Source: Sipunculus nudus
Lineage: Eukaryota > Annelida > Sipuncula > Golfingiida > Sipunculidae
Assembly: GCA_026874595.1 (NCBI GenBank)
Contig: CM049316.1
Coordinates: forward strand, 42,483,695-42,547,694
Reading direction: 5' to 3'
Length of the DNA stretch: 64,000 nucleotides
The translations under genes were made by a program, and so were the position numbers. The notes under the pieces were generated by a model. That model was given only the letters and a program-made list of their open reading frames with translations, was not told the origin of the DNA and made no database searches. Below are positions 1 to 11,674 of this stretch, piece after piece (position 1 is the first letter of the stretch; every line of letters begins with the position of its first letter).

Positions 1-725
1 TGGGAAATTATACACCCTTCCATAAAAACTCATTTACATTCTCTTTAGAAAGTGAGGGCATAAAAATAACTGAGCCACACAAAAGAATCACAGAAATGGA
101 AATGAAATATCTGTAAACAGTATGATTATTAACATTTAGGGTATGTGAATTCAGTTCTGCTTTTTTTGTTTCTCAGGGTATTACAGCAAACCAAACAACC
201 CTTCTTTATGGTGTTTACAATATAAAATAGTGAGATAAGTGGTAAACTGATATGAGGGACAATGGCCAGTTTTCTCACCACAAAAACTGTAATTTTGACT
301 TTACTAAGTAAGGGGTCTCAAAAGAGACAAAAAACAGCACAAAGAATAATTGGGTTATGGTGACCTAATTTCTGAAGTGTCAGTAGACCTGATCTGCCTG
401 ATGGAGGGACTTCCCTGCTCTGTAGGATTAACATGACCTGATATTTAAACAGAAACAAACCATGGTAATGTTTTGCCAGAGAAAAGGGTAGTTCCCATGT
501 CAGCACTAGTTACATATTTTGTATGTGATAAAAATTTATTCAATGAACAGAAATCCCTGTTATTTCTGTCAAATTTACTTGGACTTTCTAACCTAATCTA
601 CCGTTTGAAAGGATTGTGAAAATACCCAATAGGAGATCATATTTGTATTAATCCTCTCAGTTTGGAAACGTCCTTATGATAAAGGATGAACATTACAAAT
701 CAATAAAATACTCATGCAACATTGG

Positions 726-729
<4 letters not shown>

Positions 730-797
<68 letters not shown>
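730..797. repeat. (AT)n microsatellite
   Basis: About 68 bp of uninterrupted TA dinucleotides in the CHD intron. Confidence 0.95.
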
Positions 798-800
<3 letters not shown>

Positions 801-3300
801 AATTAACTGCTTTATCAACTCATTCAAAGTCAGAAATTAAGACATGTGAAGGTTGGTGACGCAGTCTGGTTTGAAATCTAAAATTTTTTGCCATGTTACA
901 GCTAGATTACTTCTGCGTTCATGAGTTCATCCATGTTACTTTACATGAAGAACAATCTTTCAGTACATTGATTTTCTTGGTACTGCAAGTTTGATGCCTG
1001 TTGCATGAAGTGACCTTGCCTGAAGTGCTAGATATAAACCTGCAACCCAAGGTATTGACCAAACTGTGACACACTCAGCTGATCAAGTGCAGGTCTGATA
1101 TTTAAAGTTATCATGCGAGGACACAGCTACCAGTACCAGCACATCAATACTTAGTTTAGGTTTGTAACAGGATATTACAACTGATGCCAAAAACTAGACA
1201 AAAACACCTGCTGCAATGTGGTATTCTTAATGTAAGTTTCAGATGAGGGAACTGACCAAATACAGATGGGCAATTAACATCTGGTTTTTACTTGCCCTCC
1301 ATGAATTTTTTTATGAATTAGATAAACACTTTTGAAAATGATTATTACTTTTTTTCCATTTTTCATTAACTTCTCAAGACACTTGGGTCTAACAGTGAAC
1401 CTTGCTTGTTAGAAGACCTATGTTTTATGCTAGCATAATATCCTTAATTCTGACATGCAACTAGAGGCATTCAAGTTTTATTCAGTACAAAAGATTATGG
1501 TTGTCAATGCTTTAACATTCTTGCTGGGAATAAATAATTATGGTTTAGTAAGTGCATGGAAATATGACACAAAGATAGAACTGTGAATTGCTAAGGGGTC
1601 TTTGATTCGATTTGATCACTGGCTTTCGATTTGATTCTAAATTCAATTTTTGTACAAAGTCACAAGTCAATATTCTGTCAGAGATGCATATCTACTATTT
1701 AAGGTTTTCATCCCATATCAGGCTATAAGATTAGAATTATTATATACAGTACCTGAGAATAAATGCAGACTAAGTAATATATTTAAATCTTCTCAGCCAA
1801 TTATTGTTCTAACATCTAATGAAGGATATAATTATATGGTGACTTTCTTTGATAAATAAAAGTGCTTCTTCATCATGTATGCTGTTTATCTGTTCCTAGG
1901 TAAGAAATAGAGATGGGAAAAGGTAAGTAAATGAATGAAAATAATTGATTATTTCGTGCCAGATTTGTTTATAAAAAAATGACTGGCTTCATTTAATGCA
2001 TCGATTATTCGATGCATGGTTACAGAGCTACACAAAGATACTTTGCAGATACCTGTATGTGGAGAGAGGCTGGCAGCAACTGGACCTTTACTGCCCGAGA
2101 AGAGCAAGAAAAACACTCTTGGATGATGACAGCCACAAAGCCAAATTGTAGAAGGATATACACAGCATGCTGCTTTGCTTGAGCAGCAAACTTAAGCTAA
2201 AGGTTCCCCTTAGGCCTAGAGTAACAAATCCCTGTAGAGACAAAAATTGTAAAATCTCCAAAGAAACTCAGATAAAATTTAGTGTTAAAATGCCTTGTGC
2301 ATGTAAACACAATCTCAGAAGATTTGACCAAAGTATCATTCTGAAACTTGTGATCATATGGTTTCCTTCATTCTCAACAGCCTATGGATCTATCCTTTGA
2401 AATATCTAGAAAAGGCTTTTCTCAGGGTGTATTTCTTATATATTAATTAAAAGAATGAGCACTAAACCAATTGAAGATCATCAAAAGTGGAAACTGATAT
2501 TGAAAGGTGCATGTGTACCTGGGTCCTTAAGACATTGTGAATATGAATTTATAGGTTAAAGTAATTATGTTAGAAGAATCGATAGCTGATCACTGCAATA
2601 AATTAACAAAATTTTCATGACCAGCAAACTTCCTGATTACACACAATTTCAAATAATGGAAAGAAAAGAACAAATTATCAGATGACGAGAAGTAATGAAC
2701 AAAACGGCGACAACTTGATTGAAACACAATGAGGAAACCCTATTATGGTGATGGGCAGAATAATTTGAAAATAGGTGAACTTCATCATAAGCCTCCTCAA
2801 TATACTGAGCCAGACAAAATAGCTACCAGGCCCCCTGAGAGAAGGCTCCTTCCATAGATGTAATCACCATACAGGACACAGGATCATCTCTAAAGTCTGA
2901 CAAGTTTTCTAGACCAGAGCAACCACCACCAGCAGAACTAGATACAGATTTGGACGATTCAAATTTCCTTTCTTCTAAGTTCTATGAAAATTAATTTTGA
3001 TTGATTTGAGCTGCTGGGGACATGTATTTCCTACATAATGTTTCAAATGATCAACAAAAAGTGCGAACTGACCAAACACACACAAACATACATGGTACTT
3101 GCTTAAACATTTAAACATTTCCTCCACTGGTGAGGGAGGTATATGATGTTAATTAACAATAATATTGTTGATAAATTAGCTATATAAATCATAGAATTCA
3201 TGAAAACACAAGGTAGATTTCAACAAAAGAATGAATACAATCCACTTTCTTATGAAAGAAAGAAAAACAAAAAAAAGTAAGAATCTGTAATATCTTTAAA

Positions 3301-5060
3301 AACAAGGCCTACAGGCCTAATGCAAACCTGTGCAATGGGATTACACCAGGTATAATGCTTCAATGCTGGACCATTACTTTTCAAGAACATGTGTAACAAG
3401 TATATGAACAATGCAAGTACTAAACATTTTGAACAAGAAACAATTACACAAACATCACTGCTGAAATTCTGGCATGGGTGCAAACAACACAAAAATGATT
3501 GTAGCTGGCACCATCAGTCTTGTATACAATGAAGAGATGTATACACAGGGATGTGCTCATAAAAATTTGAGTGCCGGGCGGGCGGGCCGTGCACGTGAAA
3601 TGGGGGGGGGGGGGGGCACGGGATATTTAAAGTTAAACTTTCATTTTTTATAGACGTGATTCGTGATAATTGAGCTGCATGAATAAATCATTAGTAATAC
3701 TAAAAGTATTAATTTCCAATATGCCGACAGCAATGCCGCCACTGAGAGCAAATTTGATTTTAAAAGTTAAAACACCGTGGTGAACTCATCTGTCAGTTCA
3801 GATTCTGTCGGTCAGGATTTGTTGAATACTCCCATATAATATGGGTATAAGAAGGGACCGTATTCAAACATTATATTCCACTTTTAGGAACTGTGACCTT
3901 ACAAATGTATTCGAATATTTACGTCGATCATCAATTATATTCAATCAAACATCGTTTGGCGCGTCATATGATTTCATAGAAGCTGATATCAGCATTAGTC
4001 TTTTATACAGATACAAGGTGGCGCTACCATAGCAGCTACGTTCACTTCTTTCGTACCAAATTTTATTCATCAACATTCACTTAATACGGAACATTTTGAA
4101 GAGTACCTTCTATTAAATATTCATTTTGGCCGCCACATGATGTCATCTAGTGTGGAAGACATGCACTTAGATATATTCGACAGGGGTCACTTATTGTAAT
4201 ACCGGTAAAACACCGCGAGATAAGCTTAAACACGTGTATTTTTGTTCATGGCTTAAACAATTTAAAAATATTACTGCCGGGCGGGCATTGACACTTTCTA
4301 GTCAAGTGCCGGGCGGCAGTTAAGACTGCAAGGTGCACCCGCCCGTCGTCGCCCGGCGTGGGCACATCCCTGCATACATATGCCCAATGTCAGACTAATA
4401 TGTCAAATCCCACCTGCAAAATAAGGGGACATACACTGTGCAAAAATTATTGTAGGTGGCGCCACAAGTCTTGACAAGATAAAGCTATCCGAGATGTATA
4501 AATATGCCCAATTTCAGGCAGATGTATCAAATTCCTCTGTAGAAATAAGCAGGCACATACACTGTGCAAAAGTCAATGTGGGGGGCGACACCCCGTCTTG
4601 TAAACGAGAAAGCCACCAAAGATGCATAGACTGGTCTAAATATCAGGCTAATACATCAAACTTCCCTTTAGTTTAATGCACTGGGCTGACCAGGCTTAGG
4701 TGAGTAAGGGCGCTGCCCCTAAGTGAACTGTGACAAATTGCTTCCTCAAGCTACTGCACTGAGTGAACTCTTGAACTGCACCTGGCTAGACTGAGTGAAC
4801 TTTTGACCTGTACCTGGCTACACTGAGTGAACTCTTGACCTGTTGCATAATCAGTCACAGTTGGCAGTCTGCCAGAACTATAAATAGATCCAGGCTGATC
4901 TATGTTGCCAAATCTGATGCAGTGAGCAGTCTGCCAAAGCTATAAATAGAATGCAGCTACTGCACTGAGTGAACTCTTGACCTATAACTGGCTGCACTGC
5001 CAAAACTATTTATAGAGCTGACATCATCTTGGCTAATGCCAACATTAAGGCACTAGCAAT
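3301..5060 (+). repeat. Family-3 dispersed element (copy 1), interrupted
   Basis: Starts with AACAAGGCCTACAGGCC and matches 40979-41960 nearly base for base over the shared parts, including a tract near ACAATGCAAGTACTAAAC. Internally it has diverged units of the GGTGGCGCCAC(A) satellite at 4440-4680. Its tail repeats a motif containing CACTGAGTGAACTCTTGACC around 4770-4980. The 3546-4372 block is a later insertion, absent from copy 2. No coding capacity seen. Confidence 0.7.
3546..4372. mobile_element. Nested hAT-like non-autonomous transposon
   Basis: An 827-bp block bounded by inverted CAGGGATGTGC ends, followed inside both ends by CGGGC-rich subterminal sequence. It interrupts family-3 copy 1; copy 2 at 41.2 kb lacks it. 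Flanks TGTATACA and TGCATACA resemble an 8-bp target duplication with one mismatch, if the terminal TG is counted as flank. CAGGG termini and 8-bp duplications are typical of hAT elements. No transposase is seen. Confidence 0.6.
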
Positions 5061-5529
5061 CTGCCAATGGTAAACCGAGTGCTGCCTTCTGTACATAAAA
5101 GTGGTCTCTAATTGAAATAACTTTGAAATTAATTTTCTCAATATAAAAAGCTTTTCAGCTGACTTTTATAAAAAAGAAATCAGGAATATATGTGAAGTTA
5201 TTACAGATGCATACTGAATGCAAATCTATATCACGGATACATCTCACTGATGGCATATTCTTGAATTAAGTTGAGTATGGATACCAATAATTTAATCTAT
5301 GTACAGTTGTCTTTATATAGCCACACAGAGCTAAATATCCATGATTGTAACATTGCCTGATATGATGAAAAGTTTAAATCATAAAACTAATTTTTTTAAA
5401 AGCTTTTAAAAAACATTCTGGTCAACATTAACCAAATATAACCTGAAATCTACATGTCTAGTGGCATGATGTAATAGATGCTGATAAATTGGTGCCCGGC
5501 TAGATGTAACAGCATATCACAGCTAACAT

Positions 5530-6320
5530 ATATGGTAAGTTGACTCAATTCAATCTCCATAATTCAGCCAAAAATCATTCATGTGGAACCATTAAAGACT
5601 TTTATTATAAAAATTATTGTTGGGATTATTCTTGTAAAATATTAAACAAACTGGTTTTAGTGGCGTCAGTCAAAAAAAGTTTTGCAGGTTTATAACTCAT
5701 ATAAAAAGATACAGCAAACTGGCTCAGTTCAGCTTCCCGTGACTCAGCCAAAAAGCACTGAACCCAAACCATTTGAACAAACTTGAATTATCAACATCTG
5801 AGGATAATTAATCTGTAAAATTTAAGAATTTGGCCCAGTGGTTTTGAGAAGATCTTTGTCGCCACTGAGCTAAAATGGGATGTTATGGCATATGACTAAA
5901 TTCAGCTTCCCATAACTCAGCCAAAAGTCACGGAACAGAGACTATTTAAACACACTTCAGAAAGCACTACCCTAAGATCATTTCTGTGCGATATTAAATA
6001 ATTTGGCCATATGGTTTCAGAGAAGACGTTTTTTGTAGCCCTCAGTGTGATACAGGCACTGATAACCCCGTACAAAAAAGGCCGATGCAGGTGGCGCCAC
6101 CAATACCTCAATTTCAAATATGACTCAAGACTCAACATTGGCATAAAATTTGGTGATGATAGCTCCAGCTGTTTCTAAGACTGAAATTTTAATATGCTTT
6201 TTTAGACAGATGACTAAGTTCAACCTCCTGTAACCCGGCCAAAAATTTCCAAACTGGAACCATTCAAACAAACTTGAGAGAGATTGTTCCAGGGATCATT
6301 TCTGTTAAATGGACAATTTG
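5530..6320. repeat. Diverged tandem repeat, about 180-bp unit
   Basis: Four units beginning near 5536, 5716, 5898 and 6211 share the pattern 'ACT..RTTCAACYTCC.RTAACYCRGCCAAAA', then GGAACCATT and an AA.TTGGC..GTTT core. The third unit is stretched by about 130 bp that contains a perfect GGTGGCGCCACC at 6090-6101. Old and non-coding. Confidence 0.55.
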
Positions 6321-6843
6321 GCTGGACAGTTTCTGAGGAGATTTTTTAAAGCTTTTTTAGCTTTTTTCCTATATAATGAAAGAAAATGCAATTAGAAAAA
6401 AAAATAAACAAAATCCGATGGAGTTTTTCAGATGATTGATTATTTGCAAAAACTTTGGTGATGCTAGCTCCTGCCGTTTTTGAGATAGCTATGGTTAACA
6501 TACAGACAACGCACGACACCGCACCATCACAAAAGCTCACAGGTTCGCTAATAAAACTAATCTGCTGAAAATGCAGGAATTTTAGGGAGGGAGAGTTATA
6601 CCAGTGAATTTCTGAAACATGACAGGACAAAACGAAAAGTCAAGAAAATAGTAAGTTATTTGTGACAAAGAATTAATCTGATTCACATGCATTCTTTTAG
6701 GTTGGTTCATGTTGAACTGGGCATGAGATGCACTGTGCTATGATTTTGATTCCAGGTGACGCTTGATCTTATCTGCAAATTCTACAAGCACTGTCATGCT
6801 GGGACAATGAAAATGAATGCCTGTAAAAACATGTTCTAATCCA

Positions 6844-7002
6844 CAGTGGAACCCTACAATTAGGACTACCTTGGGGACTGACCAAGGTGGTCATAATTTG
6901 GCTGTGGTCGTATTTTTGAAATTCTAAATTACCTGGATCATATATTCAAGAGCAAGAAAAGTGGTTGTAATTGTTGGGTGGTCAAAAAGTGGGGTTCTAC
7001 TG
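6844..7002. mobile_element. MITE-like sequence with CAGTGGAACCC ends
   Basis: Left end CAGTGGAACCCTAC is the inverted complement of right end GTGGGGTTCTACTG, with two mismatches. The inner sequence (GGTGGTC) is also shared with the better preserved copy at 12292-12394. Flanking TA is not preserved here. Confidence 0.5.
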
Positions 7003-7150
7003 TGTATTCCAAGTATGCTCAGGCCCTCAATTTGTCTAAGAAACCCATGGATTTACACGTTACTGCTAATCAGACTTCATATAATGAAATAAAAGTGCAA
7101 ATTAAATAAATTTGTCCTTTGTTGAACAGTTGATAAAAAAGGGTACTTAC

Positions 7151-7809
7151 AATTTTTTCTTCTTTGCACTCTTGGGTCTGCTTGGTGTCTTAGGTTTCTT
7201 CTCTTTCTCCGGTTTAGGCTTTTTCTCCTTGGGGGCGCCACCCTCTTCTACTGGGAGCTCCCCTTCATCCTTTGGGGTCTCCAATTCTCCCTCTTTCTTA
7301 GTTGGAGTATCCTTTTTTGGTTTACGTTTCCTTGGTTCTCTTTTCTTTTTCTCTTTTGGTGGCTTCTCTGGTGAGGTACCATCCTCTTTCTGCTTGTCAC
7401 TCTTTTCTTTATCCACCTTTTTCTTTGGCCGCTTCCTCTTTTTAACTTCCTTTGGTTTTTCTTTAACCTCCTCTTCTGTGAGAGCAGAAATGGGTGGAAT
7501 CTCTCTCCCCTCAAGTTTTGCTTTAGCAATCGCTTCATCTACTATTTTCTGTGCTTTCTCTTGATTCTGCTGGGCCCTAAATAGTTTTTCTGAGTCTTCT
7601 GGCTCTGGACTCTGTGCAGTAGGTGTGTTAATACCATGGTCAGTGTTAGGCATTTGAGATAAGCTATCAGTGAGAAGGAGCGAGTCTGATAGCGGTGGTG
7701 TGATTGGTTCAGCAGTGAAATCCGGTTGTTCCGGTGATGAGGTTAACGACTGCAAGTGCAGGTCAGGTTGAGCGAGTGATGAAGGTCCCTCCGAAGATGC
7801 AGGAGATAC
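7151..7809 (-). CDS. CHD-type helicase coding exon 3
   Basis: 659 bp between acceptor TTGCAG|GTATCTCC and donor TT|GTAAGTACC, ending in phase 2. A Ser/Pro-rich beginning is followed by a short helix (FRAQQNQEKAQKIVDEAIAK) seen in CHD8/9. A long Lys-rich tract with KPKTP/KRKRP motifs follows, matching the basic region before the CHD7 chromodomains. The continuation lies beyond the left edge. Confidence 0.8.
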
Positions 7810-10800
7810 CTGCAATTATTCAAACACCTCGAATTCAGAAAGTCATGACAATGCGACCATGTTACAAAACATTTTATATTTTATATCATAAACAGACCAT
7901 ACACACAACAAAATTCAAAAACAGAATATGATACACTTATGGAAGAACTGTTAAAAAGGCTATGTGCAGTCTTTACATCATTCATTTAGCATTAAAACTG
8001 GCACCTGAACTTCCAGTTTTATGCGACTTGCTTCTATCCTGATTTTACTTTATATCATCTGTTATGCTATCAGGGGTTCATGATCAAGAAAACATGGTTT
8101 TAACATGATGAAAAACAATGATTTTACCGACTTACCTGAGTAGCTGCCAGCTGAGGCTGACTTGTCACGGACCCTGGTGATATTGATGAGACTGGGGGCA
8201 TGGCCAATACTGGCTGGGACTGTGGTGCAGAAGTAGCTTCTGACCCTAGCTGAGGTTGAGGTAGAATTGGTTGTGGGGGTGATGGTGTAATCTGGTTTGG
8301 TGTAGGCTGGCGTACTGTCTGTGGTGGTGTCAGTGTGAGGGGACGAGGTCCTGTTGCCTTTGGGGACAACATGGACCTCACTGGAGGTTGCTGAGTTGGT
8401 GCGACCTGCTGCTGTGTCCTTTGTTGTATTAATAACTGTTTCTGTTGCTGTGCCCGTAACGACCGTGCTCTCTCTTGTAAGTCTAGCATCTTTTGCTGTG
8501 TTTCTGGAGTCTGGGGCATATTGTATAGTTGCTGTACTTGTCCTTGTAGTTGCTGTATCTCCAACTCTATGTCATGTGGACTCGCCTGAAAACAATTTCA
8601 GGTCAACTATAATACAAGGTGTTCATGGAGGCTCCTCATGCAAAAGTGACCAGTTCTGTGCAAGCAATTTAATAAAGAGCTAATCTTTAGTGAAAACGGC
8701 CAAGAAAAAATACTGAGAAATGAAAATAAATAAAGTTTGGACAGAAAAGAGAGGAAAGGGGGCTGGGCTTGAGATTTTACAAAGAAAACCTAAACTTTGT
8801 TTATTTCTTAAAGATCTCTGCCTCCTTTTGTGTTTCAGATCTAGGGATGTCATTATTGATTGTCCTGATACAACACATACAGCAGTACTCTGACATACAA
8901 TATGTATCAGGTATACTGATGTGTTGTATTAGTGATAGTCAAGATTCCTCTGTTTTTTTAATTGGGGGGGGGCAAACTTTATATGAAAAAGAAATTTTTC
9001 AGGTATGAATAACATATATTTCCAAACAACAAAGCTTATCATATATGTTAAATCTTGAAATCTTGGTTCTGACGAATAACATCCAAACTGAGTGAACTTA
9101 CATTTATAACTTAATGGCACTTGTAAACTACTATTATATGCTTAGACAATATTTTAAAGTGTTAGAGGTCTGTTGCTTTCTGCCATTGATCATATATCAT
9201 CAATCTATGGATAAAATTAGATTATCCTCTGATATCTGAATATGTTTCACTATTGTTTCTGTGTGCCAGTGTATCATTATCAGGGCTTTCAATAGGAAGA
9301 AATTTGAAGAGTCCGGGATGCTCTGGCAAATATTTTAGGAGTGCCATATGATTTGAGAGCATCCCAAGCGAAGAATGTGTGTCCAAGTCTGAAGGATTAA
9401 ATGTTAAATTAAATCTTTTTCGTATTTTATGATAATTATCATTATATATGATTTTTAAAAAAATCATGTCATTATATGAATATTTTCTGATAGTGAAATG
9501 TAAGAATCATTTATTAACTCGGCTTTTACATAACTGATGAGTTTGGCTGAGGCACCAAGTAACAATAAATAATGGTCTTTGACTGCTAAATGTAAGGTGC
9601 CAAAGCCAGAAATTAAGAATAGAACGCCTGTCAGAGACGCTTACTCCAGCTTCTTGAGATCCCTGATTATGTACAACCCTACACTGCTCCTGTTCATATT
9701 AATCTTCATAAGCCCTATTCATTATATTCTGCCTCTTCAAAATTCTTACAATGCACTTTTCAACATATCCAGCAAGCAGAATGTCATGAAAATGTGAGGT
9801 ATGATTACTCAAACACACAACCTGATGAATTTGGGTCTTCAGTAGTGAGTGGTGCCATACACAGTGACACTCTCACTCACAGCAGAACTGTGATATCATC
9901 CCCCCCTCCCCTCACAACAAAAAAATCCAATGTCCAGCAATTTATAAATAAAAATTGTGAATAAAAACCTTGCACACAATCAAAGAATGCATAAGACTGT
10001 GACCTTTGCAATATTACTGAAACACAATTTTCACCACACAACATTGGTCTTGTTGTTGTCAAGATCTGGCATATATTGGCAATATCAAATTTCTGAAGAT
10101 GGCCTGAATACCTGGTTTCATTTTCTCTGCATTATATTTTATTATATTAAAAGACTCACCAAGCTTGGACTTGGCTGGCTGATGGTGTTACTACTGATGG
10201 CTGAAGTGGTGTTGACCAGCAAGCCACCAGTGTTCATCCCACCTGCCTGCGTCATTGTGCCACCAAACCCGAACTTCCCAGCTCCAGTGCTGGATGGGCT
10301 GATTTGCCGTGCTGAAGTTGACACAACGTTTGGTGGATAATCCATGCCATACTGCATCCTAGAGGACCCCATGGCTGTGGGTGGCATCCCCGTCGAGTTC
10401 ATTGCGGATACTGTGGGCATGTATTGCTGGCGTATGTTTGACTGTGCACTAAATCCCTGAGTTGCCTGGGGCCCTGTGCTCCCAGACATATACTGGCTAG
10501 TTGCTTGAGACTGAGGGGATGGGGTAGGGCGAGGTGAAGCATTTGGACCTTGTGGGCCTATCCCTGGGTAGGGCTGATGGTATGTACTCTGGGTAGAGTT
10601 CTGTGGTTGGTAGGGAGAAACAGGTCCATTGGATATGTTTTGGGCAGCAGCAGCCATGACAGACGAGGGTCGTAAACTTTGTTGTTGCTGCATCTGAGCA
10701 GAGTAGCCTTGATATTGAGTCATACGGCTATTGTTCATTTGAATACCTGAGTTCAGAGTGGCCTGTTGCATGGGCGCCCCCTGGTGGAGGCCAGGCCGCA

Positions 10801-11674
10801 CCGCTGCCGTGTTTGTGCTTGCATTATAACTGTGCATGCTGTGAGCACCCTGCATCGGCATGACCCCTGCTTGGGACATGACTGGGTAACGGCTCGTACC
10901 TGTAGGATGTCCTAATCCACTACTACTAGACATGGGCATGTGAGATAACCGCTGGGTGGGCGGTGGTGATCCGATAGGTGACGGGGCATACATCTGACTT
11001 GCCTGTTGATTTGGGTACTGTTGAGGTGAGGGTTGGTTGTATTCATGTTGCTGTATGTATTGTGACAATTGGGACCGGGGGTTCTGTTGCATGAATTGAG
11101 TTCTGGCAGCCATGTTAGCACCAGCTGGCATCCCAGCTGCTTGTGGCCACATGGCTTGAGGTGACATCCCCATCTGAGGTTGCTGCTGCTGGGGTGGAGT
11201 CACCTGGTTGCTCCCGTGCATCCTGTAACCTTGGTAATTAGGTCCTGGGCTTTGCATCCTAGCTCCACCTGGGGGTGGGCTACCAAACTGATGCTGCTGT
11301 TGGGGAGAAGACGACATCATCGAGTTCCCTTGGCTGATGGAACCACTTGAAGCATCTGGCATACCTGGATACTTCTGGGCAGCAAACTGATCATACTGGT
11401 TGCTGTAATGCTGTAGTTTGGCGGCTGCTTGTGGCATGCCTGCAATCTGTTGATACTGTGGTGGTGTTTGCTGCTGGGGTGTCATCTGCTGTGCCATGGG
11501 ATTCTGCATGCCAACCCCACTTAACCCAGACTCCATCCCAGGGGCCATCATTCCAGACTCAGCCTGGCCAATCCCTTGTGTGGCCTGGGCCATGGCCCCA
11601 CCTCCCCCAGCTGTTAACTCATCCAAGAAATTAGCATCATTTTCAAACAAGCTCAACATGGACTGGTCTGCCAT
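7151..11674 (-). CDS. Kismet/CHD7-8-9-type chromodomain helicase, N-terminal portion (partial gene)
   Basis: Coding exons run leftwards: 11674-10160, 8585-8136 and 7809-7151, joining in phases 0, 0 and 2, so 874 codons plus two bases lie in the window. The start MADQSMLSLFENDANF resembles the conserved N-terminus of vertebrate CHD7/CHD8/CHD9. The third exon has a CHD8/9-like segment (QEKAQKIVDEAIAKAKLEG) followed by a Lys/Pro-rich basic tract like the one before the chromodomains of CHD7. The family are ATP-dependent nucleosome remodellers in the nucleus; chromodomains, the SNF2 ATPase and BRK domains would lie beyond base 1. Everything visible here is low-complexity (Q, P, M, S-rich) and probably disordered. 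The assignment rests on the N-terminus plus the QEKA motif and basic tract, because no catalytic domain is visible. Which of CHD7/8/9 it matches cannot be told; invertebrates usually have a single Kismet-like gene. Confidence 0.82.
7810..8135 (-). other. CHD intron between coding exons 2 and 3
   Basis: GT-AG intron of 326 bp. I see no further feature in it. Confidence 0.7.
8136..8585 (-). CDS. CHD-type helicase coding exon 2
   Basis: 150 codons between acceptor TTTTCAG|GCG and donor CAG|GTAAGT, phase 0 at both ends. It encodes a Gln-rich helix-prone stretch (QLQGQVQQLYNMPQTPETQ onward) with coiled-coil character, then a Pro/Thr/Gln-rich linker. Frame and phase fit exons 1 and 3 exactly. Confidence 0.75.
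8586..10159 (-). other. CHD intron between coding exons 1 and 2
   Basis: GT-AG intron of about 1.57 kb, AT-rich and non-coding. Nothing recognisable beyond short homopolymers. Confidence 0.65.
10160..11674 (-). CDS. CHD-type helicase coding exon 1
   Basis: A 505-codon exon. The ATG at 11674 sits in a good initiation context (ACCGCCATGG). The exon ends at a consensus donor, CTTG|GTGAGT, in phase 0. After the acidic start motif the protein is rich in Gln, Met, Pro and Ser with no folded domain visible. Plus-strand ORFs over this exon are antisense shadows. Confidence 0.8.

Larger units (their letters stand above)
1..7150 (-). other. Large intron of the CHD-type helicase gene
   Basis: I find no conserved coding segment on either strand across these 7.1 kb, and the next CHD exon is not here. 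The stretch holds an (AT)n tract, a family-3 repeat with a nested hAT-like insertion, a diverged tandem repeat, and a MITE-like sequence just before the exon, each listed separately. Confidence 0.6.

Noticed and set aside
7112-7564. 150-codon plus-strand ORF rich in Phe, Ser and Gly
   Set aside because: Antisense shadow of the Lys/Pro-rich CHD exon 3.
8354-8683. 109-codon plus-strand hydrophobic ORF
   Set aside because: Antisense of Gln-rich CHD exon 2, running into its intron.
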